A stretch of DNA of 64,000 nt from Paracidovorax avenae (GTDB lineage: Bacteria > Pseudomonadota > Gammaproteobacteria > Burkholderiales > Burkholderiaceae_C): positions 558,001 through 622,000 of the forward strand of contig NZ_CP156079.1 of the NCBI RefSeq assembly GCF_040892545.1, read 5' to 3'. The position numbers were made by a program, and so were the translations under genes. Below the pieces are notes generated by a model. That model did not search any database, was not told where the DNA came from, and was given only the letters and a program-made list of their open reading frames with translations. Each line of letters begins with the position of its first letter. Positions within the stretch are counted from its first letter, which is position 1. Positions 16,168-24,495 of this stretch are shown here, one piece after another.

Positions 16168-18231
16168 CTATGCGACGCGGCCGATCGGCCGCAGCTCGAT
16201 CAGGTTGCCCAGTTCCTGGAAGGAGTACACGCGCAGCCAGTCGATGCGGCCTTCGATCATCTTCTTGACGTAGCGGCGGATGTCCATCGATGTGACCAGG
16301 GCCACGCCGGTGGCGGGCGACGAGCGGGCGACGGCCGCGATGCGGTCGGTGATGTCGCGCGCGTCGTCGGGCGACATGGCGAGGTAGTTGCCGGCGGGCG
16401 TGGGCTTGATGCACCCCCGGATCGCCTGTTCGATTTCCGGCGCGAGCAGGATGGCCGAGATGTGCCGCTGGCCGCCGCCGGCCTCGTGCGCGAGGTACCG
16501 CCCCAGGTCGGAGCGCACATACTCGGTGAGCAGCAGCAGGTCCTTTTCCTTGGGGGCCCAGGTGATGAGGCTTTCGAAGATGCTGCGGATGTTGCGGATG
16601 GGCACCTGTTCTTCCAGGAGGCGGCGCAGCACCTCGGCCATGCGCTGCAGCGGCATGACCTTCTGCACTTCGGCCACCAGCCCCGGATATTCCGGCGTGG
16701 CCCGCTCGATGATCCACTGCACTTCCTGCACGCCCATGAACAGGTGGGCGTGGCGCTGGAGCATCTCCACCACTTCGCGGGCGATCACCTGTTCGATCTC
16801 CAGGCACGCCCCGGCGCGCTGGGCGGGCGGGATGGCCGCCTGGGGCACCCAGAGCGATTCCTCCATGCCCAGCAGCGGGCCGTGCCGCTGGGCCTGCGCA
16901 GCCAGGGGGGATTGCGGATCCAGCAGCAGGAGCATGTCGCCGGGCAATTGGGGCTGGGCCACGGGCACGTCGTTGATGAGGATGTCGAAGCGCAGGTCCT
17001 CGAGACCGTCCCAGACCCACATCGCGGCGCCGGGGAAGGGCAGCCCCAGCCGCGTCTGCAGCCCTTCGCGCTCCTTGTTCAGGGCCTGGTCGAGCCGCTC
17101 GGCATTGAGCAGGCGGGCGAGGGGATCGGACAGGCGGATCGACAGCGGCTTGGCGAACTCGGGCGCGCGGTGCTGGATGGCCGTGCCCTCGCCCTTGCCG
17201 CCTTCGCGCAGCAGGGATGCAATGGGCTTGGAGTGGGTCTTGGCGCTGCCCGGGGTGGCCGACTTGCGGCTGCGCGACAGCCACTGGCCGCCGCCCACGA
17301 GGCCCGCCGCCAGCAGGCAGAACGGAACGGCGGGAAAGCCCGGAATGGCCGCGAAGCCCAGGGTGAGGGCGCCCGCGAGGTACATGGAGCGGGTATTGCG
17401 CGTGAGCTGCTCCGTCATGTCCTCGCCCAGGGAGGTGGGCTTCTTGCGGTGCTCGTCGGCCACGCGGGTGGTCAGGATACCGGCGGCCATACAGATGAAG
17501 AGCGCGGGAATCTGCGAGACCATGGCATCGCCGATGGACAGCACGGCGAAGCGGTTGGCCGCCTCCCCGGCGGTCATGCTGTGGTACATGATGCCCACGA
17601 CGATGCCCGCGAGGATGTTGACCAGCGTGATGATGAGGCCCGCGATGGCGTCGCCCTTCACGAACTTCATCGCGCCGTCCATCCCGCCGTGCAGCATGCT
17701 TTCCATGCTGAGCCGCGCGCGCTTGGCCTTGGCCTCGTCGGCGGTGAGCAGGCCGGCGCGCAGGTCGGCGTCGATGCTCATCTGCTTGCCGGGCAGCGCA
17801 TCGAGCGTGAAGCGCGCGCCGACTTCGGCGACGCGCTCCGAGCCCTTGGCGATGACGATGAACTGCACGATGGTGATCACCAGGAACACCACGATGCCCA
17901 CCACGAGGTTGCCGCCCACCACGAGCTGGCCGAAGCTCTCGATCAGGTGGCCCGCGTCGGCGTGCAGCAGGATGGCCTTGGTCGAGGCGATGTTCAGCGA
18001 CAGCCGGAACAGCGTGGTGAACAGCAGCAGCGAGGGGAAGGTGGAGAGGGAGACCGCGTCCGGTATGAACAGGGTGGTCATGAGCAGCAGCACGCTGATG
18101 CTGAGGTTGATCGCGAGCAGAGAGTCGATCAGCAGCGTGGGCAGCGGCAGGATCATCAGCGCGATCACGCCGACGAGAAAGCCGGCCATCGTCAGGTCAT
18201 TGACCAGGGTGGAGTCGAATCGTTTGGCCAT
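16168..18231 (-). CDS. hrcV: HrcV, major export gate protein
   Basis: A 687-aa FHIPEP/SctV protein. The N-terminal half has about eight transmembrane segments with the family block GAMKFVKGDAIAGLIITLVN and GDAMVSQIPALFI; the C-terminal half is the cytoplasmic domain that forms a nonameric ring receiving chaperone-substrate complexes. The ATG at 18231 gives MAKRFDSTLVND, a normal start. It lies 45 bp after hrcU. Confidence 0.97.
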   Translation of the reverse strand: MAKRFDSTLVNDLTMAGFLVGVIALMILPLPTLLIDSLLAINLSISVLLLMTTLFIPDAVSLSTFPSLLLFTTLFRLSLNIASTKAILLHADAGHLIESFGQLVVGGNLVVGIVVFLVITIVQFIVIAKGSERVAEVGARFTLDALPGKQMSIDADLRAGLLTADEAKAKRARLSMESMLHGGMDGAMKFVKGDAIAGLIITLVNILAGIVVGIMYHSMTAGEAANRFAVLSIGDAMVSQIPALFICMAAGILTTRVADEHRKKPTSLGEDMTEQLTRNTRSMYLAGALTLGFAAIPGFPAVPFCLLAAGLVGGGQWLSRSRKSATPGSAKTHSKPIASLLREGGKGEGTAIQHRAPEFAKPLSIRLSDPLARLLNAERLDQALNKEREGLQTRLGLPFPGAAMWVWDGLEDLRFDILINDVPVAQPQLPGDMLLLLDPQSPLAAQAQRHGPLLGMEESLWVPQAAIPPAQRAGACLEIEQVIAREVVEMLQRHAHLFMGVQEVQWIIERATPEYPGLVAEVQKVMPLQRMAEVLRRLLEEQVPIRNIRSIFESLITWAPKEKDLLLLTEYVRSDLGRYLAHEAGGGQRHISAILLAPEIEQAIRGCIKPTPAGNYLAMSPDDARDITDRIAAVARSSPATGVALVTSMDIRRYVKKMIEGRIDWLRVYSFQELGNLIELRPIGRVA

Positions 18232-18276
18232 GGAGTGATCCTTGGGGGGGCGGGGCACGGAATGGAAAGCAGGGCG

Positions 18277-19335
18277 TCAGCGCGGGCTGCCGCCGCCGAG
18301 CCGGTCGAGTTCCGCCACCCAGCGCAGCACGACGGAGACGGCTTCGAACAGTTCCTCGGGAATGGGCTGGTCCAGCGGCAGCTTGTGCAGGGCACGCGCC
18401 AGCGGCGGATTGGCGATGAGCGGGATGTGGTGCAGCGCGGCCAGCCCGCGGATGACGGCCGCCTGTTCGTCCATGCCCTTGGCCACGACGATGGGCAGCG
18501 GGGTCGCACCGGCTTCGTAGCGCAGCGCCACGGCGTAGTGGGTGGGGTTGGTGACGACCACCGTGGCGCCCGGGACCCGTTCCTGCGGCGGCGATGTCGC
18601 CATTTCCTCGCGCAGCGACTTGAGGTGGCCCTTGAGGTGCGGATCGCCTTCGCTGTCCTTGTTCTCGCGCTTCACGTCGTCCTTGCTCATGCGCTGGTCC
18701 CGCATGAAGAGCCAGTGCTGCAGGCCGAAGTCGAGGGGGCCGATGACCAGGAAGACGAGGAATGCGAACGAAAAGAGTTTCAGCAGCGCGCTCCAGGCGA
18801 TCTGTCCGCTGGCCTCGGGCGTGAGATAGACGGAGCCCACGAGCAGGGGCACCAGCCCGGTCACGATGTGCCACAGCACGGCGCCGAAGACGACGGCCTT
18901 GAGGACGGACTTGGCGAATTCGACGAGCGACCGCGCGTTGAACATCTTCTTGAGTCCTTCGGCGGGGTTCAGGCTGTCGAACTTGGGCGTGAGGGGCTCG
19001 AAGGTGATCATGAAGCCGACCTGCGGCAGCAGTGCCAGCACGGCCACCAGCACCGAGACGATGACCATGCCGAAGGCCACCGCCATGCCGTCGAGCGCCA
19101 TGGAGGACAGCAGCGCCAGCAGCTCCTGCGTGCTGTGCACGCGCACGCCCTGCTCCAGCGCCGTGGTGACGATGCGGCGCACGCGGTCGTAGAGCATGGG
19201 CCCCGCGCCCGTGAGCACGAGCAGGGCCGCGCCCAGGACGGCACCGGCCACCAGGTCCTGGCTCTTGGTGGTCTGGCCCTTCTTGCGGGCGTCCTTGAGT
19301 TTCTTGGCTGTGGGCTCTTCGGTTTTTTCCGACAT
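18277..19335 (-). CDS. hrcU: HrcU, autocleaving export switch protein
   Basis: A 352-aa FlhB/SctU protein. It starts with the conserved SEKTEEPTAKKLKDARKKGQ, has four transmembrane helices, and contains the autocleavage motif NPTH at residues 263-266 (VVVTNPTHYAVAL). Cleavage between Asn and Pro is needed for substrate switching. It is the first gene of the eight-gene operon to hpaB. A perfect PIP box with a matching -10 lies upstream, placing the predicted transcription start about 34 nt before the ATG. Confidence 0.97.
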   Translation of the reverse strand: MSEKTEEPTAKKLKDARKKGQTTKSQDLVAGAVLGAALLVLTGAGPMLYDRVRRIVTTALEQGVRVHSTQELLALLSSMALDGMAVAFGMVIVSVLVAVLALLPQVGFMITFEPLTPKFDSLNPAEGLKKMFNARSLVEFAKSVLKAVVFGAVLWHIVTGLVPLLVGSVYLTPEASGQIAWSALLKLFSFAFLVFLVIGPLDFGLQHWLFMRDQRMSKDDVKRENKDSEGDPHLKGHLKSLREEMATSPPQERVPGATVVVTNPTHYAVALRYEAGATPLPIVVAKGMDEQAAVIRGLAALHHIPLIANPPLARALHKLPLDQPIPEELFEAVSVVLRWVAELDRLGGGSPR

Positions 19336-19375
19336 GGTGGGCCATCGATCCGGCGCGGAATGCGCGGCATGCGCC

Positions 19376-19437
19376 AATCTAGGACCCGGGCGGCTGCGGG
19401 GCCCCGTGCCGGGCGAAGCGGTGCTGCCCGGCGCGAA
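19376..19437 (-). promoter_or_regulatory. PIP-box promoter of the hrcU operon
   Basis: Read on the minus strand: TTCGC-N15-TTCGC (19413-19437), then 31 nt, then TAGATT (19376-19381), which fits the YANNNT -10 rule. This is a perfect HrpX-type composite promoter. Predicted start of transcription is near 19369, 34 nt from the hrcU ATG. Confidence 0.85.
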
Positions 19438-19472
19438 GCGGCGGCCGGGCGCGTGCGTGTGCGCCGCGGGGG

Positions 19473-19534
19473 TTCGCATTCCGGTGGACGGCTTCGGGGC
19501 GGCCGGCGCCGGGCGGGCCGGGATGCCCCAGGCT
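19473..19534 (+). promoter_or_regulatory. PIP-box promoter of hrpB7-hrcT
   Basis: TTCGC-N15-TTCGG (19473-19497), 31 nt, then CAGGCT (19529-19534), matching YANNNT. It lies only 35 bp from the oppositely oriented hrcU PIP box, so two HrpX sites are packed back to back in one 240-bp divergent control region. Predicted transcription start is about 35 nt upstream of the hrpB7 GTG. Confidence 0.82.
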
Positions 19535-19575
19535 GCTGGCCAGCAGGCCGGGGTGGATCGGCCGATGGAGAACTC

Positions 19576-20118
19576 GTGAGCACGATCAAAGGCCTGCGCA
19601 CGCTGGTGCGCCTGAAGGCACGCCGCACGGAGCAGGCCGAAGCGGCCCTGCAGGAAAGCATCCAGGCGCTGAAGGGCGAAGAGGAGGCGCTTGCGCAGGC
19701 GCAGGCCGAGGAGTCGCATGCGCGCGATGCGGAGCGTGCGCGCCGCGAGCGGCTGGCCTCGGCCACGTCGGCGGGCAGCTGCTTCCTGGCCAACGATGCG
19801 ATCACCCTGCAGATGCTGGTGTCCGAAGCGCAGGGCCAGAGCGCGGAGGCCGAGCGCCACACGGCGCAGGCCCTGGGGCGCTTGGATGCGGCCCGCGAGC
19901 AGGTGCGGCTGCGCGACGCGGCCGTGCGCCGCGCGCAGCGGCAGCTGGAGGCCACGCGCGAGCGCCTGGAGCAGGCCCTCGCGGCCGCCGAGCGCGCGCA
20001 GGAAGACGCGCAGGACGAGGAGGCCGAGGAAACCGCGGTGGCCCGCATGCTGGCCACCGCGCGGCAGGGGCGGCGCACCGGCGCACGATCCGGGGCATCG
20101 AGGGCGGTGGAGGCCTGA
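19576..20118 (+). CDS. hrpB7: HrpB7-like coiled-coil protein (SctO/FliJ family)
   Basis: A 180-aa protein that is almost entirely charged coiled coil (Glu/Arg/Ala heptads from about residue 10 to 165), the hallmark of the SctO/FliJ stalk proteins, which insert into the HrcN hexamer and link it to HrcV. The GTG start at 19576 has GGAG six bases upstream. In Xanthomonas hrpB7 lies between hrcN and hrcT; here it still precedes hrcT but has been separated from hrcN, which is 10 kb away on the other strand. Confidence 0.8.
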   Translation: MSTIKGLRTLVRLKARRTEQAEAALQESIQALKGEEEALAQAQAEESHARDAERARRERLASATSAGSCFLANDAITLQMLVSEAQGQSAEAERHTAQALGRLDAAREQVRLRDAAVRRAQRQLEATRERLEQALAAAERAQEDAQDEEAEETAVARMLATARQGRRTGARSGASRAVEA

Positions 20119-20122
20119 CGCG

Positions 20123-21037
20123 ATGGAAGAGTATTTGCAGAACGGATATGCGCTGGTCCGGCTGGGCGGGGACCTGCATGGGCTGCTGGGATTGCTGGCG
20201 CTCTGCTGCGCGCGCTTCTACGCGGCCATGCTGGTGCTGCCGGCGACCAACGACCAGCTGCTGCTCGGGCGCGTGCGCAACGGGACGGTGCTGCTGCTGG
20301 GGGCGTTCGTGGCGTGGGGCCAGCCCTCGGGGCTGCTCGAGTCCACCAGCCCGCTGGTCTTCATCGCCCTGGTGGTGAAGGAGGCGCTGATCGGCATGCT
20401 GATCGGATTCGCCGTCTCCGTGGTGTTCTGGGCGGCCGAAGGCGTCGGCATGCTGATCGACAACCAGGCGGGATACAACAACATCCAGCAGACCAACCCG
20501 CTCAGCGGCCAGCAGAGCACGCCGGTGGGCAACCTGCTCATGCAGCTGGCGATCGTGGGCTTCTACATGCTGGGCGGCATGATGGTGTTCGTGGGGCTGC
20601 TGTTCGACAGCTACGACTGGTGGCCGCTCACGGGGATGATGCCCAGCTGGCCGGTGCTGGCGGAACGGTTCTTTCCCGACGAGGTCGCCGGCTACGCCCA
20701 GACCGTGCTCAAGATCGCGGGGCCGGTGCTCATGACGCTCATGCTGATCGACCTGGGCATGGGGCTTCTCAGCAAGGCGGCCGAGAAGCTCGAGCCGGGC
20801 AGCCTGGCGCAGCCCATCAAGGGCGCGGCCACCATGCTCCTGCTGGTGCTGCTGGTGGGGGTCTTCTTCCACCAGGTGCGTGAGCAACTCACCCTGCGGC
20901 CCGTGGCGCAGCGGCTGGAGCGCATCTTCGCTCCGCGTGACCCGGCGGATTCCGGCCCTCCAGGCGGGGCTTCGCCATCGGTGCCCGCGCCGGCCGCTGC
21001 TCCTGTCCCCGCCGCGAGCGCCGCTGCAGGCCGATAG
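20123..21037 (+). CDS. hrcT: HrcT, export apparatus inner-membrane protein
   Basis: A 304-aa FliR/SctT protein with about six membrane helices. The characteristic region VVKEALIGMLIGFAVSVVF then AAEGVGMLIDNQAGYNNI is present, and a short Pro/Ala-rich cytoplasmic tail follows. SctT forms the export gate with SctR and SctS. It starts 4 bp after the hrpB7 stop and so shares its PIP-box promoter. Confidence 0.95.
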   Translation: MEEYLQNGYALVRLGGDLHGLLGLLALCCARFYAAMLVLPATNDQLLLGRVRNGTVLLLGAFVAWGQPSGLLESTSPLVFIALVVKEALIGMLIGFAVSVVFWAAEGVGMLIDNQAGYNNIQQTNPLSGQQSTPVGNLLMQLAIVGFYMLGGMMVFVGLLFDSYDWWPLTGMMPSWPVLAERFFPDEVAGYAQTVLKIAGPVLMTLMLIDLGMGLLSKAAEKLEPGSLAQPIKGAATMLLLVLLVGVFFHQVREQLTLRPVAQRLERIFAPRDPADSGPPGGASPSVPAPAAAPVPAASAAAGR

Positions 21038-21174
21038 CAGCGCTCCGTCGTCCTGTCTCCATTTCGTGCGCCGGCACGCCCTGCGGGGCGCCCGGCGTCT
21101 GGTGCCCAGGGCCCCTTGCGCACGCTCCGTTCGCTCCGGACATCCACCTCGGCCATGTCCGTTGCCGCAGACGG

Positions 21175-21236
21175 TTCGCATCCGCTGCGCCGTCTTCGCG
21201 TGGCGCTCCCGGACTGCGGGGGCCGGCTCTTAACGT
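21175..21236 (+). promoter_or_regulatory. PIP-box promoter of the harpin genes
   Basis: TTCGC-N15-TTCGC (21175-21199), 31 nt, then TAACGT (21231-21236). Predicted transcription start is near 21243, leaving a long 5' leader of about 300 nt before the first harpin ATG at 21544. Confidence 0.82.
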
Positions 21237-21282
21237 GCCAGTGCGATCTCCTGATGCCTGCCGTGCGGGTTTCTGCTTCCGT

Positions 21283-21434
21283 GCACGCAGCGCGCCGTCG
21301 CTCCTTCCTGGTTCGGAGTGTCGGCGCGCTGCGTGCCCGCGGTGGAAAGTGCGCAGCCGGAGCGGGAGGTCGGGACGTGTTGCCCGGCATGCCTGCCGCC
21401 GGCCGCCTTCGGGGTGGCCGGCCGTGCATGCCGG
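21283..21434 (+). promoter_or_regulatory. Structured 5' leader of the harpin mRNA
   Basis: The 506-bp gap between hrcT and the first harpin gene holds no credible gene. Downstream of the PIP promoter it contains a perfect 15-bp inverted repeat (21283-21297 with 21322-21336, 24-nt loop). A second one follows, with 9-bp outer arms CCGGCATGC/GCATGCCGG (21384-21392 with 21426-21434) and a GC-rich inner helix closed by TTCG. Both would form very stable hairpins in the untranslated leader. Possible roles are mRNA stability or translational or export-coupled control; nothing in the sequence decides between these. Confidence 0.55.
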
Positions 21435-21543
21435 CCATCGCTCGGCGGCGGCCCGGGAAGCGATTGCTTTTCCAGGACCGCGGCAACGGCGTCCGCCGCG
21501 AGGCGGCCGCTGCTTTTTTGATCCACTTCACAGGAGTTCATCC

Positions 21544-23115
21544 ATGGCCATTTCTCTCCAGACGCAGATGCAAACCTCCTCGCTGGGCCTTTCCAGCGAT
21601 TCTTCCGCGGCATCGGGCAGCAGCAGCGGGGACAATCCCCTGCAGCAAATCATGATGCTGATCATCGAGCAGGTGCTCAAGGCGCTGCAGGACAAGCTCG
21701 GCAACAAGGACGGCGGCAAGGCGGCCGGCGGTGCCGATTCCGCGTCCGGTCCCGGCGGTGCCGGCGGCAACCAGGGAGGTTCGGGCCCGGAAGGCGCGCT
21801 GCAGCGCTTTGCCGAACTGTTCAAGGGCCTGAGCGAAGCGCTGGACAAGTCGCTCAATGACCAGAAGGCCAACGATTTCGCGCAGAAGCTGGCCAACGCG
21901 CTGGGCACGGACGCCAAGACGCTGGACAAGCTCGATGACGGCAAGGAAAACGGCAGCTTCAACGACTTCGCCAAGGACTTCATGAAGAACCTGGACTCGC
22001 TCGCCCAGGGCGGCGGTGCGGGTGGCGGTGCCAGCGGCGCGGGCAATGCCGGCGGCGCGGATGGCGCTGGCGGTGCCGGTGGAGCCAGCGGGGCCGAAGG
22101 CGCTGGTGGCGCCGGCGGGGCCGATGGCGCAGACGGCTCCGAGGGCAGCATCGGCGATCTGGTCAAGCAATTGATCGAGCGCTTGCTCAAGGGTGATTCC
22201 AAGGGTGCGGACAACGTGTCGGGCAAGGATGGCGCCGGCGACAAGGGCGGTGCGGACGGCAAGGGCGACGCTTCGCTCGACAAGCTGATGGAAGTGCTCA
22301 AGCAATTCATCCAGCTGCTGGAAATGGCCCTGAAGGGCAACGGCGGCCAGGGTGGCGGCAGCGGCGGCGGTGCCGGCGCTCCCCAGGGCGCTGGTGGTGC
22401 CGGCGGTGCGCAGGGCGGTGCGGGTGGCGCCCAGGGTGGTGCCGGCGGCGCGCAAGGTGCCGGTGGCGGTGCTCCCGCCGGCGGCTCGCCGGAGGCAGGC
22501 GGCGCGCAGGGTGCAGGCGGCACGGGTGGTGGTGCCCAGGGCGCCGACGGTGCCGGCAGCCCCGAGGACCAGATCAAGCAACTGCTCGACGATTTCGCGA
22601 AGGGCAACACCAGCGGCGTGGACAACATGCTCAAGGGCGAGAAAGGCCAGGAGCAGCTCAAGCAGATTCTCGAGATGCTGATGAAGCTGATCGAGGCGCT
22701 GACCGGCAAGAAGGCCGGCGACGACGGCGCCGGCCAGGCAGGCGGCCAGGGTGGTGGCAGCGGCGGTGGATCGCCGGCCGCAGGTGGCGCACAGGGCGGC
22801 CAGGCACCGCAGGGTGGCCAGGCTGCGCCGGCTCCGGCCGCCGCTCCGGCTCCTGCTCCCGCCCCGACCCCGGCACCCCAGCCGTCCGGCACCGCCGCAC
22901 CCCGGCCCACCTCGACCGAGTCGGACACCCGCGACGGCACGCAGCATGACTCCGATCCTGCGGCCAAGACCCGGCCCCCGGTGCCCGAGCCGGTCAAGGC
23001 GCAGCCGCCCGAAGCCACGCAGGCCCAGGCTCCTGCCCCGGCTCCCGCCCCCGCCCCCGCCCCGGCTCCTGCGCCGGCTGCCGCTCCCCAGGAGCAGCAT
23101 GCAGCGTCCCGCTGA
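21544..23115 (+). CDS. Gly-rich harpin-like secreted protein (copy 1)
   Basis: A 523-aa protein with harpin properties: very Gly/Ala-rich, acidic, heat-stable composition, no cysteine, and few aromatics. Amphipathic helical islands (LQQIMMLIIEQVLKALQ; ALQRFAELFKGLSEALDKSL; LMEVLKQFIQLLEMALKG; LKQILEMLMKLIEALTG) are separated by long GGAG-type repeats. The last 110 residues are a Pro/Ala repeat tail. Harpins are T3SS-exported helper proteins that act at plant membranes or walls. This one is much longer than Xanthomonas Hpa1 (about 137 aa). A good ribosome site (AGGAG) precedes the ATG. It is followed by a shorter paralog, and is expressed from the PIP box at 21175. Confidence 0.8.
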   Translation: MAISLQTQMQTSSLGLSSDSSAASGSSSGDNPLQQIMMLIIEQVLKALQDKLGNKDGGKAAGGADSASGPGGAGGNQGGSGPEGALQRFAELFKGLSEALDKSLNDQKANDFAQKLANALGTDAKTLDKLDDGKENGSFNDFAKDFMKNLDSLAQGGGAGGGASGAGNAGGADGAGGAGGASGAEGAGGAGGADGADGSEGSIGDLVKQLIERLLKGDSKGADNVSGKDGAGDKGGADGKGDASLDKLMEVLKQFIQLLEMALKGNGGQGGGSGGGAGAPQGAGGAGGAQGGAGGAQGGAGGAQGAGGGAPAGGSPEAGGAQGAGGTGGGAQGADGAGSPEDQIKQLLDDFAKGNTSGVDNMLKGEKGQEQLKQILEMLMKLIEALTGKKAGDDGAGQAGGQGGGSGGGSPAAGGAQGGQAPQGGQAAPAPAAAPAPAPAPTPAPQPSGTAAPRPTSTESDTRDGTQHDSDPAAKTRPPVPEPVKAQPPEATQAQAPAPAPAPAPAPAPAPAAAPQEQHAASR

Positions 23116-23220
23116 CCTGCAGGACGGCGGACTGCCCCCGGGCGGTCCGTCGCCGCGGGCGACGCCCCGGACCGGCCGCGGCATGGCGGTCTGAACGCTT
23201 CCCGCGCCGGTCTTCTTTCC

Positions 23221-23237
23221 ACATTCCTCCGGAATGT
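23221..23237. repeat. Perfect inverted repeat between the two harpin genes
   Basis: ACATTCC-TCC-GGAATGT is a perfect 7-bp inverted repeat with a 3-base loop in the 228-bp intergenic region. There is no T-run after it, so termination is uncertain. It could reduce read-through into, or stabilise the 3' end upstream of, the second harpin gene. Confidence 0.4.
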
Positions 23238-23343
23238 CTGCCTGCAGGCTGCCGAGGGAGGGCGCGCAGCTGCCATGCCCGCAGCGAGGTCCTGTCCCGC
23301 AGGAATCCATTCCTCTTCCATCCATTCACAGGAATCCACATCC

Positions 23344-24369
23344 ATGTCCGTCTCTCTTCAGACATATTCCCAATCCACGTCGCTGCGGATCACCGAGACG
23401 CCGGCGGCCACGCCGGCCGGCGGTGCGGAGCCGGCGATCGACCAGCTCGTGCTGCAGGTGCTGGAGCAGGTACTCAAAGCCCTGCAGGGCGCCGCCCAGG
23501 GTGGCAACGGCGTCGGCGGCCATTGCGGCGCCGGCGGCACCGGCGGCACGCGCTCCGCTGACGGGCAGCGCAACGGCCCGGAAGGGGTGCTGCAGCGTTT
23601 CGCCGAATTGCTCAAGCACCTGGGCCAGGCGCTGGAGAAATCGCTGGCGGCCGTGCGGGCGAACGCGTTCGCGAACAAGCTGGCACGCGCCCTGGGCTCC
23701 GATGCCCGCACCCTCGACCGGCTGGACGACGGCGCGGAAAACGGGAGCTTCCAGTCCTTCGCGAAGGACTTCCTCAAGAACCTGGATGCGCTCTCGGGCA
23801 ACGGCGCGGCCAGTGGCTCCGGCAGCGTGGGCAGCGGCCATGGGGATGACGACGATGATCTGAGCGATCTCGTGCGCCAGCTGATCCTGGCGATGCTGCT
23901 CGGCAATCCCCAGGCGCTCGCCAAGCTGCTGGGTAACCGCGGCGCCGGCTCCGATGTCCTCCTGAAGGTGCTGGAGCAGTTCGTGCAGCTGCTGGGCCTG
24001 GGCCTGCAGGCTGCGGGTGGTGGCGCTGCGGGCGGCAGCCATGCCGCCGGCGGCGGTGGCGCCGAGGCCATGGCGGAGCTCGTCAAGCAACTGCTGGGCG
24101 CTTTCATGCAGGGCGATACCGGCGGCGTGGACAAGCTGCTGCAGGGCCAGGGCGGCAGGAATTCGCTCCAGCAGATCCTGGCGCTGCTGACGCAGCTGAT
24201 CACGATGCTGTCCGGCGGCAGGCCCGCCGGCGGCGGTGCGGCAGGCCAGGGCGGTGGTACCTGCTCCGGCCATGCCTCGTTCAACAGCGGCAAGGAGGGG
24301 GCCAGGGTGCCTTCGGATGCCGCGCAGGACGGCGCACAGAACTGCGGAACCCGGAGCCATACTGGCTGA
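23344..24369 (+). CDS. Gly-rich harpin-like secreted protein (copy 2)
   Basis: A 341-aa paralog of the preceding protein. The common core is clear: RFAEL-K-LG-ALEKSL, then a block around ALGSDARTLDRLDDG with ENGSFQSFAKDFLKNLDAL, and later GDTGGVDKLLQGQ with QQILALLTQLITMLSG. It lacks the Pro/Ala tail and has shorter Gly linkers. Unlike typical harpins it has three cysteines (GGHCGAG, GTCSGH, QNCGT). No PIP box lies in the 228 bp before it, so it is probably transcribed with copy 1. The bases before both ATGs are similar (TTCACAGGA … ATCC), consistent with tandem duplication. Confidence 0.75.
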   Translation: MSVSLQTYSQSTSLRITETPAATPAGGAEPAIDQLVLQVLEQVLKALQGAAQGGNGVGGHCGAGGTGGTRSADGQRNGPEGVLQRFAELLKHLGQALEKSLAAVRANAFANKLARALGSDARTLDRLDDGAENGSFQSFAKDFLKNLDALSGNGAASGSGSVGSGHGDDDDDLSDLVRQLILAMLLGNPQALAKLLGNRGAGSDVLLKVLEQFVQLLGLGLQAAGGGAAGGSHAAGGGGAEAMAELVKQLLGAFMQGDTGGVDKLLQGQGGRNSLQQILALLTQLITMLSGGRPAGGGAAGQGGGTCSGHASFNSGKEGARVPSDAAQDGAQNCGTRSHTG

Positions 24370-24495
24370 CGGCGGCTGCCGGCGCGCGGCACAGGCCGCC
24401 CGCCGGTGGACGCGGGCGGGGCCCTGTCCATGCGCGCGAGCGGCATGCCAGGGCCTTTTCCTCGTCCAGGGCGGGGCGCCGGACGCCCCCGGCGG

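Noticed and set aside
15658..20118. A plus-strand open frame of almost 1,500 codons across hrcV and hrcU
   Set aside because: It is antisense shadow coding caused by high GC3; only its last 543 bp (hrpB7) is a gene. The rest has low-complexity Gly/Arg/His composition without domains.
21116..21655. A 179-codon plus-strand ORF in the harpin leader
   Set aside because: Arg/Ala-rich, no ribosome site, overlaps the harpin start out of frame, and its start lies upstream of the predicted PIP-box transcription start.
22350..22560. Short GGT/GCC repeats resembling a tandem array
   Set aside because: They are Gly-Gly-Ala codons inside the harpin gene; irregular units, no spacers, not CRISPR or regulatory repeats.
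21528..23345. Long minus-strand frames of about 600 codons opposite the harpin genes
   Set aside because: Their Ala/Pro/Ser repeats mirror the Gly-rich harpin repeats on the other strand; no ribosome site or domain.
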